A DNA stretch of 64,000 nt, from NCBI RefSeq assembly GCF_900465355.1, contig NZ_LS483254.1, forward strand, positions 1,240,001 through 1,304,000, given 5' to 3'. This document shows positions 8,399 through 15,894 of the stretch, piece after piece (position 1 is the first letter of the stretch; every line of letters begins with the position of its first letter). The notes under the pieces are model-generated. The model saw only the letters and a list, made by a program, of their open reading frames with translations. It did not search any database and was not told where the DNA came from. Source of the stretch: Candidatus Bipolaricaulis anaerobius (lineage in GTDB: Bacteria; Bipolaricaulota; Bipolaricaulia; Bipolaricaulales; Bipolaricaulaceae). A program made the position numbers and the translations under genes.

Positions 8399-9190
8399 GT
8401 GGAGAGCCGCATCCTCGCTCGGGCGAGCGACGCCGCTTCCCGCGGGGAGCGAGCCGTCTTGGTGACGCTCGTCGGCGTGGAGGGGCCGGCCCCCCGCGCG
8501 CCGGGGGCGCGGATGCTCGTGTTCGCCGATGGGAGGAGCGAAGGGACGATCGGCGGCGGGTCGCTCGAGGCGCACGCGATCGAACGGGCCCAAGGCCTCC
8601 TCCTGACGGGCGGCACCGAGCTCGAGACCCTCGACCTGACCGACCGCGGGCTCAAGTGCGGGCGGGGGAAGGCGACCCTGTTCTACGAGGTCCTCTCCCC
8701 TGAGCCAGAGCTCGCCATCTTCGGCGCTGGCCATGTCGGCCGGGCCCTCGCCCGGCTCGCCCAGGAGGTGGCCGCCTTCCCGGTGACCGTATACGCGGGG
8801 CGCGGCGAGGAGAGCACGGAGTTCGCCGCGGTGCGCCCGGTGCCGGGGTTCAAGGGGATCCCCGCTCTCCCTTCCCCGAGCTACGCCGTCATCTGTACCG
8901 ATTCCCATGCCACGGACCTCGACGTCGCCCGACAGGTCCTCCGTCAGGACCCGGGCCCGGCCTACGTGGGCATGCTCGGGTCGCAGGCGAAGTCGGCCGA
9001 GATCCGGACCCAGCTCGAACGGGACGGGATCCCACCCCAGCGGATCGCCGACCTGCACTGTCCGGTCGGACTCCCCCTGGGCGGCCGCTCCCCGGGCCTC
9101 GTCGCGCTCTCGATCCTCGCGGAGGTGGTGGCGTTCCACCACAGCCAGCTCGCCGCTGCCCAGGCGCGGCTCACGGGGCGAGGACCTTGA
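8399..9190 (+). CDS. xdhC: XdhC/CoxI-family molybdoenzyme maturation factor
   Basis: The protein has 263 residues from GTG 8399, immediately after the PLP-enzyme stop. The N-terminal XdhC_CoxI domain shows VEGPAPRAPGARMLVF, GTIGGGSLEAHAI and LKCGRGKATLFYE. The C-terminal Rossmann domain shows ELAIFGAGHVGRALARLA, then YVGMLGSQAKSAEIRTQL and CPVGLPLGGRSPGLVALSI. XdhC-type proteins bind and sulfurate molybdenum cofactor for xanthine-dehydrogenase-like hydroxylases. No molybdenum hydroxylase is in the window, so the client lies elsewhere. Its position suggests the client enzyme belongs to the same nitrogen-compound pathway, as in E. coli where the ygeW cluster adjoins molybdenum-hydroxylase genes. 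The stop overlaps the TTG start of the next gene. Confidence 0.92.
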   Translation: MESRILARASDAASRGERAVLVTLVGVEGPAPRAPGARMLVFADGRSEGTIGGGSLEAHAIERAQGLLLTGGTELETLDLTDRGLKCGRGKATLFYEVLSPEPELAIFGAGHVGRALARLAQEVAAFPVTVYAGRGEESTEFAAVRPVPGFKGIPALPSPSYAVICTDSHATDLDVARQVLRQDPGPAYVGMLGSQAKSAEIRTQLERDGIPPQRIADLHCPVGLPLGGRSPGLVALSILAEVVAFHHSQLAAAQARLTGRGP

Positions 9191-10374
9191 GCGGGGACCT
9201 CCTCGGGGCCGCCCTCGCCGCCCGGGCGGGAGCGCGGGCGATGGTCCTCACTGGGGGAATCGGCGTCGGGAAGACCCGTGCCGTCCTCACGCTCGCTGGC
9301 GACCTCCGGCGCCAGCACCTCCGCGTGGGGGGCGTCGCCTCGCCGTGGGCCCTCGTCGGTGGGGAGACGGTCGGGTACCGGGTGCGCGACCTCACCACGG
9401 GAGAGGAGCACCCCCTGTGCTCGCGCCCGGCCCCGGGGCTCCCGTCCTGTCGGTTCACCTTCTCCCCGGAGGGGCTCGCCTTCGCCAACGCCGTGCTTGC
9501 GCGGGCGACACGGGAGGCCGAGGTGATCGTGGTGGATGAGGTCGGTCCCCTCGAGCTCTCCGGAGGAGGGTTCACCCCTGGACTGCGGGCCGCCCTCGGA
9601 TCACCGGCGTTCCTCATCCTCACCACGCGGCCCGCGCTTGTGGACGAGGTCCGGGCCTGGGCCGGCCTGGCAGGAGTCCCGACGATCGAGCTGGGCGAGC
9701 GCCCCCCCGCGCTGCGCACGCTGGCGGAGACGCAACACCTGTTCGATGCCGCGGCTGAACACTGCGCCCGCCCCACGGGGAGCACAGGCCCCCTCACCGG
9801 CTACGCGGATTCACTTGCCCGGGCGGCGACGCTTGTCACCATCGCGCCTGGGGAGAGGATCCTCGACATCGGAATCGGGACCGGTGCCTTCGCGTGCCGG
9901 GTCGCTGTGCCTGGGGTCGAGGTGTGGGGCGTGGATCCGTCCCCCACAATGCTCACCCGGTGCCAGAAGGAGCATCCCGACTACCACCTCCGCGAGGGCC
10001 ACTTCCTCGCCCTCCCCGTCCCGGACGGGGCGTTCCACGCCGTCCTCTCCAGCTTCGCCTTCCACCACCTCGCGCCCACGGAGTACGAACCAGCGTTCGC
10101 CGAGATCACGCGCGTGCTAGAGCCCGGCAGGCGGTTTGCCCTCCTCGATATCCTGTTCACGACCGAACAGGCAAGAGAGGAGGCCCGCGTCATCCTCGGC
10201 GATCTATGGGACGACGAAGAGACCTATCCCCTCACTGCCGAAGTCGTCCAGGCGGCAGAGAGCGCCGGCGCGGTGGATGTCGCCCCCCATCGCGTGGGCC
10301 GGCTCCACTGGGCCATCACCGGTACAAGGCCCCATAGCCCCGTGAGCCGGGCCCGTCGGTCCCCCGCGGCGTAG
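9187..10374 (+). CDS. Fusion: THEP1-like nucleoside triphosphatase + SAM methyltransferase
   Basis: The protein has 395 residues if the TTG at 9187, which overlaps the xdhC stop, is used; ATG 9241 is an alternative that removes 18 residues. Residues about 19-175 form a P-loop NTPase: Walker A GGIGVGKT, Walker B VIVVDEVGPLEL, and LTTRP, as in the THEP1/NTPase_1 family. Residues about 190-380 form a class I methyltransferase: ILDIGIGTGAFACRV (SAM motif I), VWGVDPSPTML, and ALLDILFTT. The methyltransferase resembles small-molecule enzymes of the UbiE/YrrT type. XdhC partners often include an NTPase or nucleotidyltransferase, so a cofactor-maturation role is plausible. The fusion itself is unusual. 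Confidence 0.75.
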   Translation: MSGDLLGAALAARAGARAMVLTGGIGVGKTRAVLTLAGDLRRQHLRVGGVASPWALVGGETVGYRVRDLTTGEEHPLCSRPAPGLPSCRFTFSPEGLAFANAVLARATREAEVIVVDEVGPLELSGGGFTPGLRAALGSPAFLILTTRPALVDEVRAWAGLAGVPTIELGERPPALRTLAETQHLFDAAAEHCARPTGSTGPLTGYADSLARAATLVTIAPGERILDIGIGTGAFACRVAVPGVEVWGVDPSPTMLTRCQKEHPDYHLREGHFLALPVPDGAFHAVLSSFAFHHLAPTEYEPAFAEITRVLEPGRRFALLDILFTTEQAREEARVILGDLWDDEETYPLTAEVVQAAESAGAVDVAPHRVGRLHWAITGTRPHSPVSRARRSPAA

Positions 10375-10404
10375 CGGGGAGGGTTTCCCCGGTGGTCCCA
10401 GCTA

Positions 10405-10420
10405 CCGGGGCGAGCCCCGG
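10405..10420. other. Small perfect GC hairpin in the intergenic region
   Basis: Arms CCGGGGC and GCCCCGG with a GA loop lie 30 nt after the fusion gene and 70 nt before the next start. There is no T-tract. It may mark the end of the xdhC operon. Confidence 0.3.
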
Positions 10421-10490
10421 GCGGGGAGGCCGTGTGGGCAGGGGCGGCGGTCCCGGGTATCCTCCCCGGTCTGATCCCGAAGGAGGGTCC

Positions 10491-10913
10491 ATGGACGAAG
10501 AAGCGGAGGGCAAGCTGTGGGAGATCGTCGAGGAGAGCGAGATCGGCCTCCTCATCACGAATGCCGAGGGCTATCCGCGCATGCGGCCGATGACGGTCAT
10601 CGCCTATGATGAGGACGGGAACGTCTGGTTCGCCACGAGCAGGTCGTCGCATAAGGTGGAGGAGATCGCGCGCAACCCCCGGGCGACGGCGTGCTTCCTC
10701 AACCTGGAGGGGGGAGCCCATGCCCAGATCTTCGGCGAGGCCGAGATCGTGGATGACCCAGATCTCAAGAAGGAGCTGTGGGACGAGGAGTGGGGCGAGT
10801 ACTGGGAGGGGCCGTCCGACCCTGACTACGCCCTCCTCGCCCTGCACGGGAAGCGCGCCGAGTACTACCTCCTCGACGAAGACGAGCTGTGGGTGGTGGA
10901 GTTTGAGGGCTAG
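10491..10913 (+). CDS. Pyridoxamine 5'-phosphate oxidase-fold flavin/F420-type protein
   Basis: The protein has 140 residues; AAGGAGGG precedes ATG 10491. The split-barrel fold is visible: EESEIGLLITNAEGYPRMRPMTV, DGNVWFATSRSSHKVEEIARNPRATACF, AQIFGEAEIVDD. General stress protein 26-type members (about 140 residues) have this layout and bind FMN, FAD or F420. The acidic C-terminus (YYLLDEDELWVVEFEG) is typical. It probably catalyses or senses a cytoplasmic redox reaction; the substrate is unknown. No neighbour defines its pathway. Confidence 0.8.
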   Translation: MDEEAEGKLWEIVEESEIGLLITNAEGYPRMRPMTVIAYDEDGNVWFATSRSSHKVEEIARNPRATACFLNLEGGAHAQIFGEAEIVDDPDLKKELWDEEWGEYWEGPSDPDYALLALHGKRAEYYLLDEDELWVVEFEG

Positions 10914-10940
10914 ATCCGAGGCAGCCGGCGGCTCGTCCCC

Positions 10941-10968
10941 TTGACCTAGCGCCCCGCCCGTGTAGCAT
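10941..10968 (+). promoter_or_regulatory. Promoter TTGACC-16-TAGCAT for the PadR operon
   Basis: A -35 TTGACC (10941-10946) and -10 TAGCAT (10963-10968) with a 16-bp spacer end 2 nt before ATG 10971 and 8 nt before ATG 10977. No Shine-Dalgarno sequence is present, so the transcript is probably leaderless and ATG 10977 may be the true start. Confidence 0.6.
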
Positions 10969-10970
10969 CT

Positions 10971-11405
10971 ATGTGCATGAGTCACTTAGAAGCGGAGGAC
11001 ACTCCTCCGGGCTGCTGCAGCGGGTCCCGCGACGGGCACGAGTGCTGCCCTCCCGGGGGAGCACGGGTGCGCGGGTTCACCCATTGCTGGCTCCTCCTCC
11101 AACTCGCGCGGGGCCCTGCCCACGGGTACGAGCTCCTGGAACGGATGGCCGCGGACGCCCCCGGAACCGATCCGGGGTACCTCTACCGGACCCTGCGCGG
11201 GTTCGAGGATGAGGGCCTGGTTCGCTCGTCGTGGGACACCAGTGGCAGCGGGCCCGCCCGACGGATATACGCGATCACCGATCAGGGCTGGGACTACCTC
11301 CGCGCCTGGTCCGTCCACATCCGCCGCACCCGCGACCAGCTCGATCGTTTCCTGAACGACTACGCGGCCCTCACCCATGGGCAAGGAGGTGAGAACGATG
11401 TGTGA
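10971..11405 (+). CDS. PadR-family regulator with cysteine-rich N-terminus
   Basis: The protein has up to 144 residues (142 if it starts at ATG 10977). A Cys-rich extension (CCSGSRDGHECC, residues about 15-26) precedes a PadR winged helix: LLLQLARGPAHGYELLERMA, DPGYLYRTLRGFEDEGLV, and PARRIYAITDQGWDYL. The C-terminal helix dimerises. The extra cysteines could bind metal or sense redox state, which is unusual for PadR. Its stop overlaps the start of a His/Cys-rich small protein, and it seems to be the first gene of a two-gene unit. Confidence 0.85.
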   Translation: MCMSHLEAEDTPPGCCSGSRDGHECCPPGGARVRGFTHCWLLLQLARGPAHGYELLERMAADAPGTDPGYLYRTLRGFEDEGLVRSSWDTSGSGPARRIYAITDQGWDYLRAWSVHIRRTRDQLDRFLNDYAALTHGQGGENDV

Positions 11406-11661
11406 ACCGCATCCCCACGCTAGGGCGCAGGCGTTCAGCCATGCCTGCTGCGAGCCCATGCCGCACCCGATGCGCGGTTGCTGCGAACCGATGCCGGCTC
11501 CCCACCATGGGACCGGGTGTTGCGACCCCAATATCGGGTTCCGTCGCCGGTTTGTGAACCGCGAGGAGAAGATCGCCCAGCTCGAGGCCTACCTCGCTGA
11601 CCTCCGGGCTGAGGCGAAGGCAGTGGAGGAGAAGCTGGCCAAGCTCCGCCGAGCGGAGTAA
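11398..11661 (+). CDS. Small Cys/His-rich protein with C-terminal coiled coil (DUF5320-like)
   Basis: The protein has 87 residues; AAGGAGGTGAG precedes ATG 11398, and the gene overlaps padR by 8 nt. The first 45 residues are rich in Cys, His, Met and Pro, with three CCEPM/CCDP-type units (HACCEPMPHP, GCCEPMPAP, GCCDPN). Residues 55-87 form a charged coiled coil (EEKIAQLEAYLADLRAEAKAVEEKL). The layout resembles DUF5320-type proteins often found beside PadR and dinitrogenase-cofactor-like genes. It is probably a metal-binding partner of the PadR protein; no enzymatic motif is visible. Confidence 0.7.
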   Translation: MCEPHPHARAQAFSHACCEPMPHPMRGCCEPMPAPHHGTGCCDPNIGFRRRFVNREEKIAQLEAYLADLRAEAKAVEEKLAKLRRAE

Positions 11662-11700
11662 GGCACCGTGATCCTCCTCGGGTAGTTCAGGGGAGAGAGA

Positions 11701-11728
11701 AAGGGGGCGACCGGGCGGCCGCCCCCTT
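11701..11728. terminator. Stem-loop between convergent genes
   Basis: Arms AAGGGGGCG (11701-11709) and CGCCCCCTT (11720-11728) form a 9-bp stem whose loop can pair further. It separates the DUF5320-like gene from the convergent zinc-ribbon gene and could end transcription in both directions. The T-tract is weak. Confidence 0.5.
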
Positions 11729-11738
11729 GATGAACAGC

Positions 11739-11909
11739 TTACCGCAGGGCGCGCGGATTATCGCGTCGACGATTGCGAGCACACTTCTGGCAGTAAACCG
11801 GGCGATCGGTCTTGGGCTCGAAGGGGAGCTCCTCGATCTTCGCACCGCAGTCCGCACAGGTGAGCCCCAAATGGCTCACGTTGTACATCTTGCGCCGCTC
11901 GTAGGTCAT
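11739..11909 (-). CDS. Small CxxC...CxxC zinc-ribbon protein
   Basis: The 56-residue protein starts at ATG 11909, preceded by AAGGAGGCGA. It contains CADCG, then IEELPFEPKTDRPVYC and CQKC, so two CxxC pairs are separated by 18 residues, close to the CxxC-x17-CxxC family. The Arg-rich tail (ARNRRRDNPRALR) suggests nucleic-acid contact. Related small proteins are common in Bacteria with unknown roles. The two knuckles predict one structural zinc. Confidence 0.82.
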   Translation of the reverse strand: MTYERRKMYNVSHLGLTCADCGAKIEELPFEPKTDRPVYCQKCARNRRRDNPRALR

Positions 11910-11962
11910 GTCGCCTCCTTACCGTGGGCCGATAGAGAACTCCTCGAACCAACGATGGCGGG

Positions 11963-11972
11963 AGTGTACACT
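11963..11972. promoter_or_regulatory. 10-bp palindrome AGTGTACACT upstream of the zinc-ribbon gene
   Basis: A perfect palindrome lies 54 nt before the minus-strand start in the 254-nt gap shared with fakA (11910-12163). It is a possible operator. Nothing else in the gap is clear except a TACACT hexamer at 12108-12113. Confidence 0.3.
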
Positions 11973-12163
11973 GTTTCCGCCCATGTGCCAGGACTTACGT
12001 CCCACCCCCCCCGCGCCGCGGGGCCGGGGCGAGCGGGGGTGGATGATGGCCGAAGCCTGCGCCAACCGCGGCCCACGGTCCGCCAAGCCACCCCGCCGCT
12101 CACCGGCTACACTCTCCCCCGCGGGGCAACCCCACTTCAGCGAACACGCGCGAGGTGAGAACC

Positions 12164-13822
12164 ATGAGCCGTCCACGCGGGGTTAGGGGGGAGGCCAGGC
12201 GGGCAACGATCACCGGGCCGTGCGTCCGCGAGGCGATGGAGCGCGCCGTTCGGCACCTCGCGGAGCACGAGGAGCTCATCAATGCCCTCAACGTGTTCCC
12301 CGTGCCCGATGGGGATACGGGGACGAACATGGTGCTCACCGTGCAGTCGGCGGTGGACGGGCTGCGGGAGCTGGGGGACGCTTCCCTCGGGAAGACCCTG
12401 GAGGTGATGGCGTCCCGGGCCCTCCTCGGGGCGCGGGGCAACTCCGGGGTGATCCTGGCCCAGTACCTGGTCGGGCTGAGCCAGGGGGTTGATTCCCACC
12501 GCGCCAGCTGGCAGACGTGGGCGGAGGCGCTCGCCCGGGCGACCGACGAGGCGTACCGGGCGGTGGCCGAGCCGAAAGAGGGGACGATCCTCACCCTGAT
12601 GCGCGCCGTGGCGGAGGAGGCGAAGCGCCTCCAGGGTAAGCCCCTCCCTGCGGCGGCCCTCGCCCTCCTCTCCCGGGCCAATGAGGCCCTCGCCCAGACC
12701 CAGGAGATGCTGCCCGAGCTCGCCGAGGCGGGGGTGGTCGACTCCGGTGGCCTCGGGTACCTGTTCGCGCTCCGGGGGTTCGTGGAGCAGGTGGTGGGGG
12801 AGACCGAGATGGCGGAGCCCCTGCGAGCCCTGTTGGAGGAGAACCGCGAGAGGATGGAGGCCTACACCGCGGCCCGCCGGGAACCCGCCCCGGATGCTCC
12901 CGCCCTGCGGGATACCCCCTCCACCCGGTTCTGCCTCCAGTTCATCCTCCAGGGAGAGGACCTCCCCCTGGGGGAGATCCGGGAGCGCTTGAGCCGGGAG
13001 ACGGCGTCGGTGGTGGTGGTCGGGGGGCCGACCATGGCCCATGTCCACGTCCATACCAACGATCCGGACAGTGCCCTCGGGATCGGCGCCACCTATGGGG
13101 AGGTGGGCCGGGTGAAACTGGACGATATCCACCGCCAGTACCACGATTTCGTGTTCGGGACCAAGGGTGAGGTCACGGGCCCCGTAGCCCTGATCGCGGT
13201 GGTCAATGGGGAGGGGCTGGCGGAGATCGCCCGGGGGTTGGGGGCAACGGAGGTCATCGTGGCGGACAAGATGAACCCCGCGGTGGGGGAGCTGTTGGAG
13301 GCGATCGGGCGAGTCCCCCAGGCCCAGGTGGTGATCCTGCCCAATAACGAGAACGGCATCCTGGTGGCCCAACATGCGGCCCAGCTCTCGGAGAAAGAGG
13401 TGCGGGTGGTTCCCACGACGACGATCCCCCAGGGGCTGGCCGCTCTCCTCGCCGCCGAGGGGGACCTGGCCTCCACCGTGGCCAAGATAGAGGGGGCGAT
13501 GGGACGGGTGAGGACCGGGGAGGTGACCACGTCCATCCGCCGCACCAACCTCAACGGGCTTCCGATCCAGGCCGGGGAGTATCTCGCCATCTGGGACTCT
13601 TCCCCCATGTCCACCGGGAAAACCCCGGAGGAGGCGCTCCTCCGGTCCTTGCCCCAGGTGCTCGGGCAAGAGTCCCTCCTCACCCTGTTCTACGGGCGGG
13701 AGGTCACCAACGCCCAGGCGATGGGGCTTGCCGATGCGATCCGGGGCCAGTTCCCCAACCTCGAGGTCCAGATCTACTACGGGGGGCAGCCCTACCATCA
13801 CTACATCGTTGCCCTGGAGTGA
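12164..13822 (+). CDS. fakA: Fatty acid kinase catalytic subunit FakA (DhaL/YloV family)
   Basis: The 552-residue protein phosphorylates fatty acids carried by FakB/DegV proteins. The N-terminal DhaL nucleotide domain shows NVFPVPDGDTGTNM (residues about 43-56), with Asp residues binding Mg-ATP, then ALLGARGNSGVILAQYL and VVDSGGLGYL. The middle domain shows FCLQFILQGEDLPL and MAHVHVHTNDP. The C-terminal DegV-like domain shows VILPNNENGILVAQHAA and YYGGQPYHHYIVALE. Size matches the family. ATG 12164 follows AGGTGAG; a GTG nine bases earlier is less likely. It is followed by plsY and a degV gene, so acyl phosphate can pass directly to the acyltransferase. Confidence 0.95.
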   Translation: MSRPRGVRGEARRATITGPCVREAMERAVRHLAEHEELINALNVFPVPDGDTGTNMVLTVQSAVDGLRELGDASLGKTLEVMASRALLGARGNSGVILAQYLVGLSQGVDSHRASWQTWAEALARATDEAYRAVAEPKEGTILTLMRAVAEEAKRLQGKPLPAAALALLSRANEALAQTQEMLPELAEAGVVDSGGLGYLFALRGFVEQVVGETEMAEPLRALLEENRERMEAYTAARREPAPDAPALRDTPSTRFCLQFILQGEDLPLGEIRERLSRETASVVVVGGPTMAHVHVHTNDPDSALGIGATYGEVGRVKLDDIHRQYHDFVFGTKGEVTGPVALIAVVNGEGLAEIARGLGATEVIVADKMNPAVGELLEAIGRVPQAQVVILPNNENGILVAQHAAQLSEKEVRVVPTTTIPQGLAALLAAEGDLASTVAKIEGAMGRVRTGEVTTSIRRTNLNGLPIQAGEYLAIWDSSPMSTGKTPEEALLRSLPQVLGQESLLTLFYGREVTNAQAMGLADAIRGQFPNLEVQIYYGGQPYHHYIVALE

Positions 13823-13832
13823 GGAGGGAGAC

Positions 13833-14447
13833 ATGGAAGCAAGCTTAGGGGTGGGGGCGGTGGTGCTCGGGTACCTGTTGGGCTCGCTCCCGGGGGCCCT
13901 CATCGTGGGAAAGCTTCGGGGGGTGAACCCGCGCACGGTGGGGACAGGGAACCCGGGGGCGGCGAACGTGTACCGGAAGCTCGGCCGGGGCTGGGGAATC
14001 CTCGTCGGCTGTTGGGATGCGGTGAAGGGGATTTTGCCGGTGTGGATCGCCAGGGCCCTGGGGGTAGGGCCATGGTGGGCCGCGGCGGCGGCCGCCGCGG
14101 CTGTGGCTGGCCACAACTGGCCCCTCTTCTTCCACTTCCGAGGTGGAAAGGGAGTGGCAACGACGCTCGGGGCTGCACTGGCGTTGGATCCCCTGGCCTT
14201 CGCCATCGCCTTCTCCGCGTTCGCCGGGGTCTTCATCCTCCTCGCCCTCACCCCCGCCGCTCCGCTGAAGGTCCCCTGGGGGGCGGGGGCGTTCTCCGTA
14301 GCGTTCCTCATCCTGGAGGCGCTTACGGGTGGCTCGGCCCTCCTGTTCGCCGTTGCGGCCCCCACCATGATGCTCGCGGCCCAACGTCACGCCATCCGCA
14401 GGTCGTTCGCCGCTGTCCGCCAGCGTCGGCGGGAGAGGAGGGAATGA
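13833..14447 (+). CDS. plsY: Acyl-phosphate:glycerol-3-phosphate acyltransferase PlsY
   Basis: The 204-residue inner-membrane enzyme transfers acyl groups from acyl phosphate to glycerol 3-phosphate, starting phospholipid synthesis. Family motifs are present: GSLPGALIVGKLRG, VGTGNPGAANVYR (residues about 35-47), and GHNWPLFFHFRGGKGVATTLG (about 94-114). Several hydrophobic segments fit the multi-pass fold. GAGGAGGGAG precedes ATG 13833, 10 nt after fakA. The 3' end abuts fakB with no gap (stop 14445-14447, ATG 14448), showing tight coupling. Confidence 0.96.
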   Translation: MEASLGVGAVVLGYLLGSLPGALIVGKLRGVNPRTVGTGNPGAANVYRKLGRGWGILVGCWDAVKGILPVWIARALGVGPWWAAAAAAAAVAGHNWPLFFHFRGGKGVATTLGAALALDPLAFAIAFSAFAGVFILLALTPAAPLKVPWGAGAFSVAFLILEALTGGSALLFAVAAPTMMLAAQRHAIRRSFAAVRQRRRERRE

Positions 14448-15308
14448 ATGGCCAAGGTGCTCACGGGAAGCGTGAGCGGCGTCCCCGCGGAGGTGGCCGA
14501 GCGGTTTGGGCTCGGTCTCGTCCCCTACTACGTCACCTATGCCGGGAAGACGTGGAATGAGCTCGAGATGGACAGGGTGGACCTCTACCGCTGGATGCGG
14601 GAGTCAACTGGTTTTCCCACCACCTCTCAGCCCACCCGCGAGGACTTCCTCGCGGCGTTTGAGCGGGCGGCCCAGGAATCCCCGGCCGTCATCTACATCT
14701 GCCTCTCCTCCCGCTACTCCAAGGCCTATGCCGTGGCCACGGGGGTGAAGGAGGAACTCCGGACGAGGCTCCCCGAGCTCGCTGTGGACATCATCGACTC
14801 CCGGACCGGAGCCGCTGGGCATGGCCTGGTGGCCCTGGAGATGGCCCGCCTGGCCCAACAGGGCCTCTCCCGGGAGGAGCTCCTCGGGCGGTGGGAGGAG
14901 GTCCGGGCCCGGAGCAGGTGCTTCGCGGTCCTCGACACGCTCAAGTACCTGGCCCGCGGCGGCCGGATCCACCACGCCCAGGCCTGGCTGGGCTCCATCC
15001 TCCGGGTGAAGCCGGTCCTCACTTACTCCGACGAGGGGGAGACGATCCCCGTGACCCGGGTCCGCACCGCGGCCCAGGGGCTGGAGTTCATCGTGGAGGA
15101 GGCCCGCCGCCACCTCGAGGAGAGGAAGGCGACCGGGGTGCGGTTCGTCGTCGATGACGCCGACAACGCGGAGTGGACGGAGGAGGTCCGGGAGCGGCTC
15201 GAGCGGGAGTTCGCCCCGGAGGAGATCCTGCGGTGGACCATGAGCCCGGTGGTGGGGGCGCACACCGGCCCGGGGAGCTGGGGCGTGGCCTGGTACCCGG
15301 TGCCCTGA
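14448..15308 (+). CDS. fakB: DegV-family fatty-acid-binding protein (FakB)
   Basis: The 286-residue protein has the DegV fold that shields a fatty acid for FakA. Motifs: GLGLVPYYVTYAGKTW (domain 1), TGFPTTSQPTREDFLAAF (ligand-carboxylate loop), IYICLSSRYSKAYAVA, and VDIIDSRTGAAGHGLVALEMA (domain 2). The C-terminus has PVVGAHTGPGSWGVAWYP, the family-typical GxHxGPGxxG motif. It ends the fakA-plsY-fakB unit, so the organism probably scavenges or recycles exogenous fatty acids. Confidence 0.93.
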   Translation: MAKVLTGSVSGVPAEVAERFGLGLVPYYVTYAGKTWNELEMDRVDLYRWMRESTGFPTTSQPTREDFLAAFERAAQESPAVIYICLSSRYSKAYAVATGVKEELRTRLPELAVDIIDSRTGAAGHGLVALEMARLAQQGLSREELLGRWEEVRARSRCFAVLDTLKYLARGGRIHHAQAWLGSILRVKPVLTYSDEGETIPVTRVRTAAQGLEFIVEEARRHLEERKATGVRFVVDDADNAEWTEEVRERLEREFAPEEILRWTMSPVVGAHTGPGSWGVAWYPVP

Positions 15309-15316
15309 CCCGTGGC

Positions 15317-15616
15317 CTACGAGCGGTTCATCTCCTCTTCCACTTCCCTTTCTCCCGCGGCGTAGAACCCCTCCTCGTCGGGGGCCAGCTCCCGCAGGAG
15401 CCGCAGGAACTCGCCCGCGTGGACGCGCTCCTCATCAGCGATGTCCCTCAGCACCGCGATCGCAAGCTCGTGGTCGGTGGACTCGGCGAGCTGCGTGTAC
15501 AGCTGGATCGCCTCGTACTCCGCCGCGATCATGAACCGGATCGCACGGACAAGCTCCGCCTGCGTCAGCTTCCTCGCGCTCGCTAACCCTGAAAACGACG
15601 ATCCAAATTCAGGCAT
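15317..15616 (-). CDS. Small ferritin-like di-iron protein
   Basis: The 99-residue protein starts at ATG 15616 (MPEFGSSFSGLA). It folds as helices with the ferritin-type motifs FMIAAEYEAIQLYTQLAES (Glu ligands near 33-36) and IADEERVHAGEFLRLL (ExxH near 62-65), followed by an acidic tail. Length and sequence resemble encapsulated-ferritin-like proteins, which oxidise iron inside encapsulin shells. No encapsulin gene is visible here, so cargo status is uncertain. A TAGGAT hexamer lies about 40 nt upstream. The gene converges on fakB and diverges from copA. Confidence 0.8.
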   Translation of the reverse strand: MPEFGSSFSGLASARKLTQAELVRAIRFMIAAEYEAIQLYTQLAESTDHELAIAVLRDIADEERVHAGEFLRLLRELAPDEEGFYAAGEREVEEEMNRS

Positions 15617-15769
15617 GATCTTCCCCCTTCCTCGCGGCCGCATCGGCCACGGTCATCCATCCTACGGCAAGGCGCGCGACCGTTCACGCGCCCATCGGGA
15701 CAGCCCCCTCCACGGGCCTTCCACGTAGGATCCACGGCCGATCCTCGCCGAGGAAGGAGGGGATGGGCG

Positions 15770-15829
15770 ATGGCGGAGTATCATCGGCCCGCGCGGACTA
15801 CTGCGTGGTGGTCGCACCCCTCGTGGTGA
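15770..15829 (+). CDS. Possible 19-residue leader peptide upstream of copA
   Basis: ATG 15770 follows AAGGAGG by nine bases, a better Shine-Dalgarno context than the copA start itself. The product [19 protein letters not shown] is rich in Trp and His and ends 65 nt before copA. It could be a regulatory leader peptide or merely an extended leader. There is no homology to support it; only the ribosome-binding site and position do. Confidence 0.3.
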   Translation: MAEYHRPARTTAWWSHPSW

Positions 15830-15894
15830 GGGCAGTGCGGCCGAAGCCAGAGCCGACCATGGTGTGGAAGAAGAACTACACGAGGAGAACCACG

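Noticed and set aside
10375-10490. GC-rich leader before the PPOX-fold gene as a possible riboswitch
   Set aside because: Only one short 7-bp hairpin is seen; no known riboswitch core is recognisable.
11676-11700. GGGTAGTTCAGGGG, resembling a tRNA D-arm
   Set aside because: No acceptor stem, anticodon arm or TTCGA T-arm follows; the sequence leads into a terminator hairpin.
12137-14368. 743-codon minus-strand frame
   Set aside because: Antisense to fakA and plsY; no domain is recognisable and composition is typical of GC-rich shadow frames.
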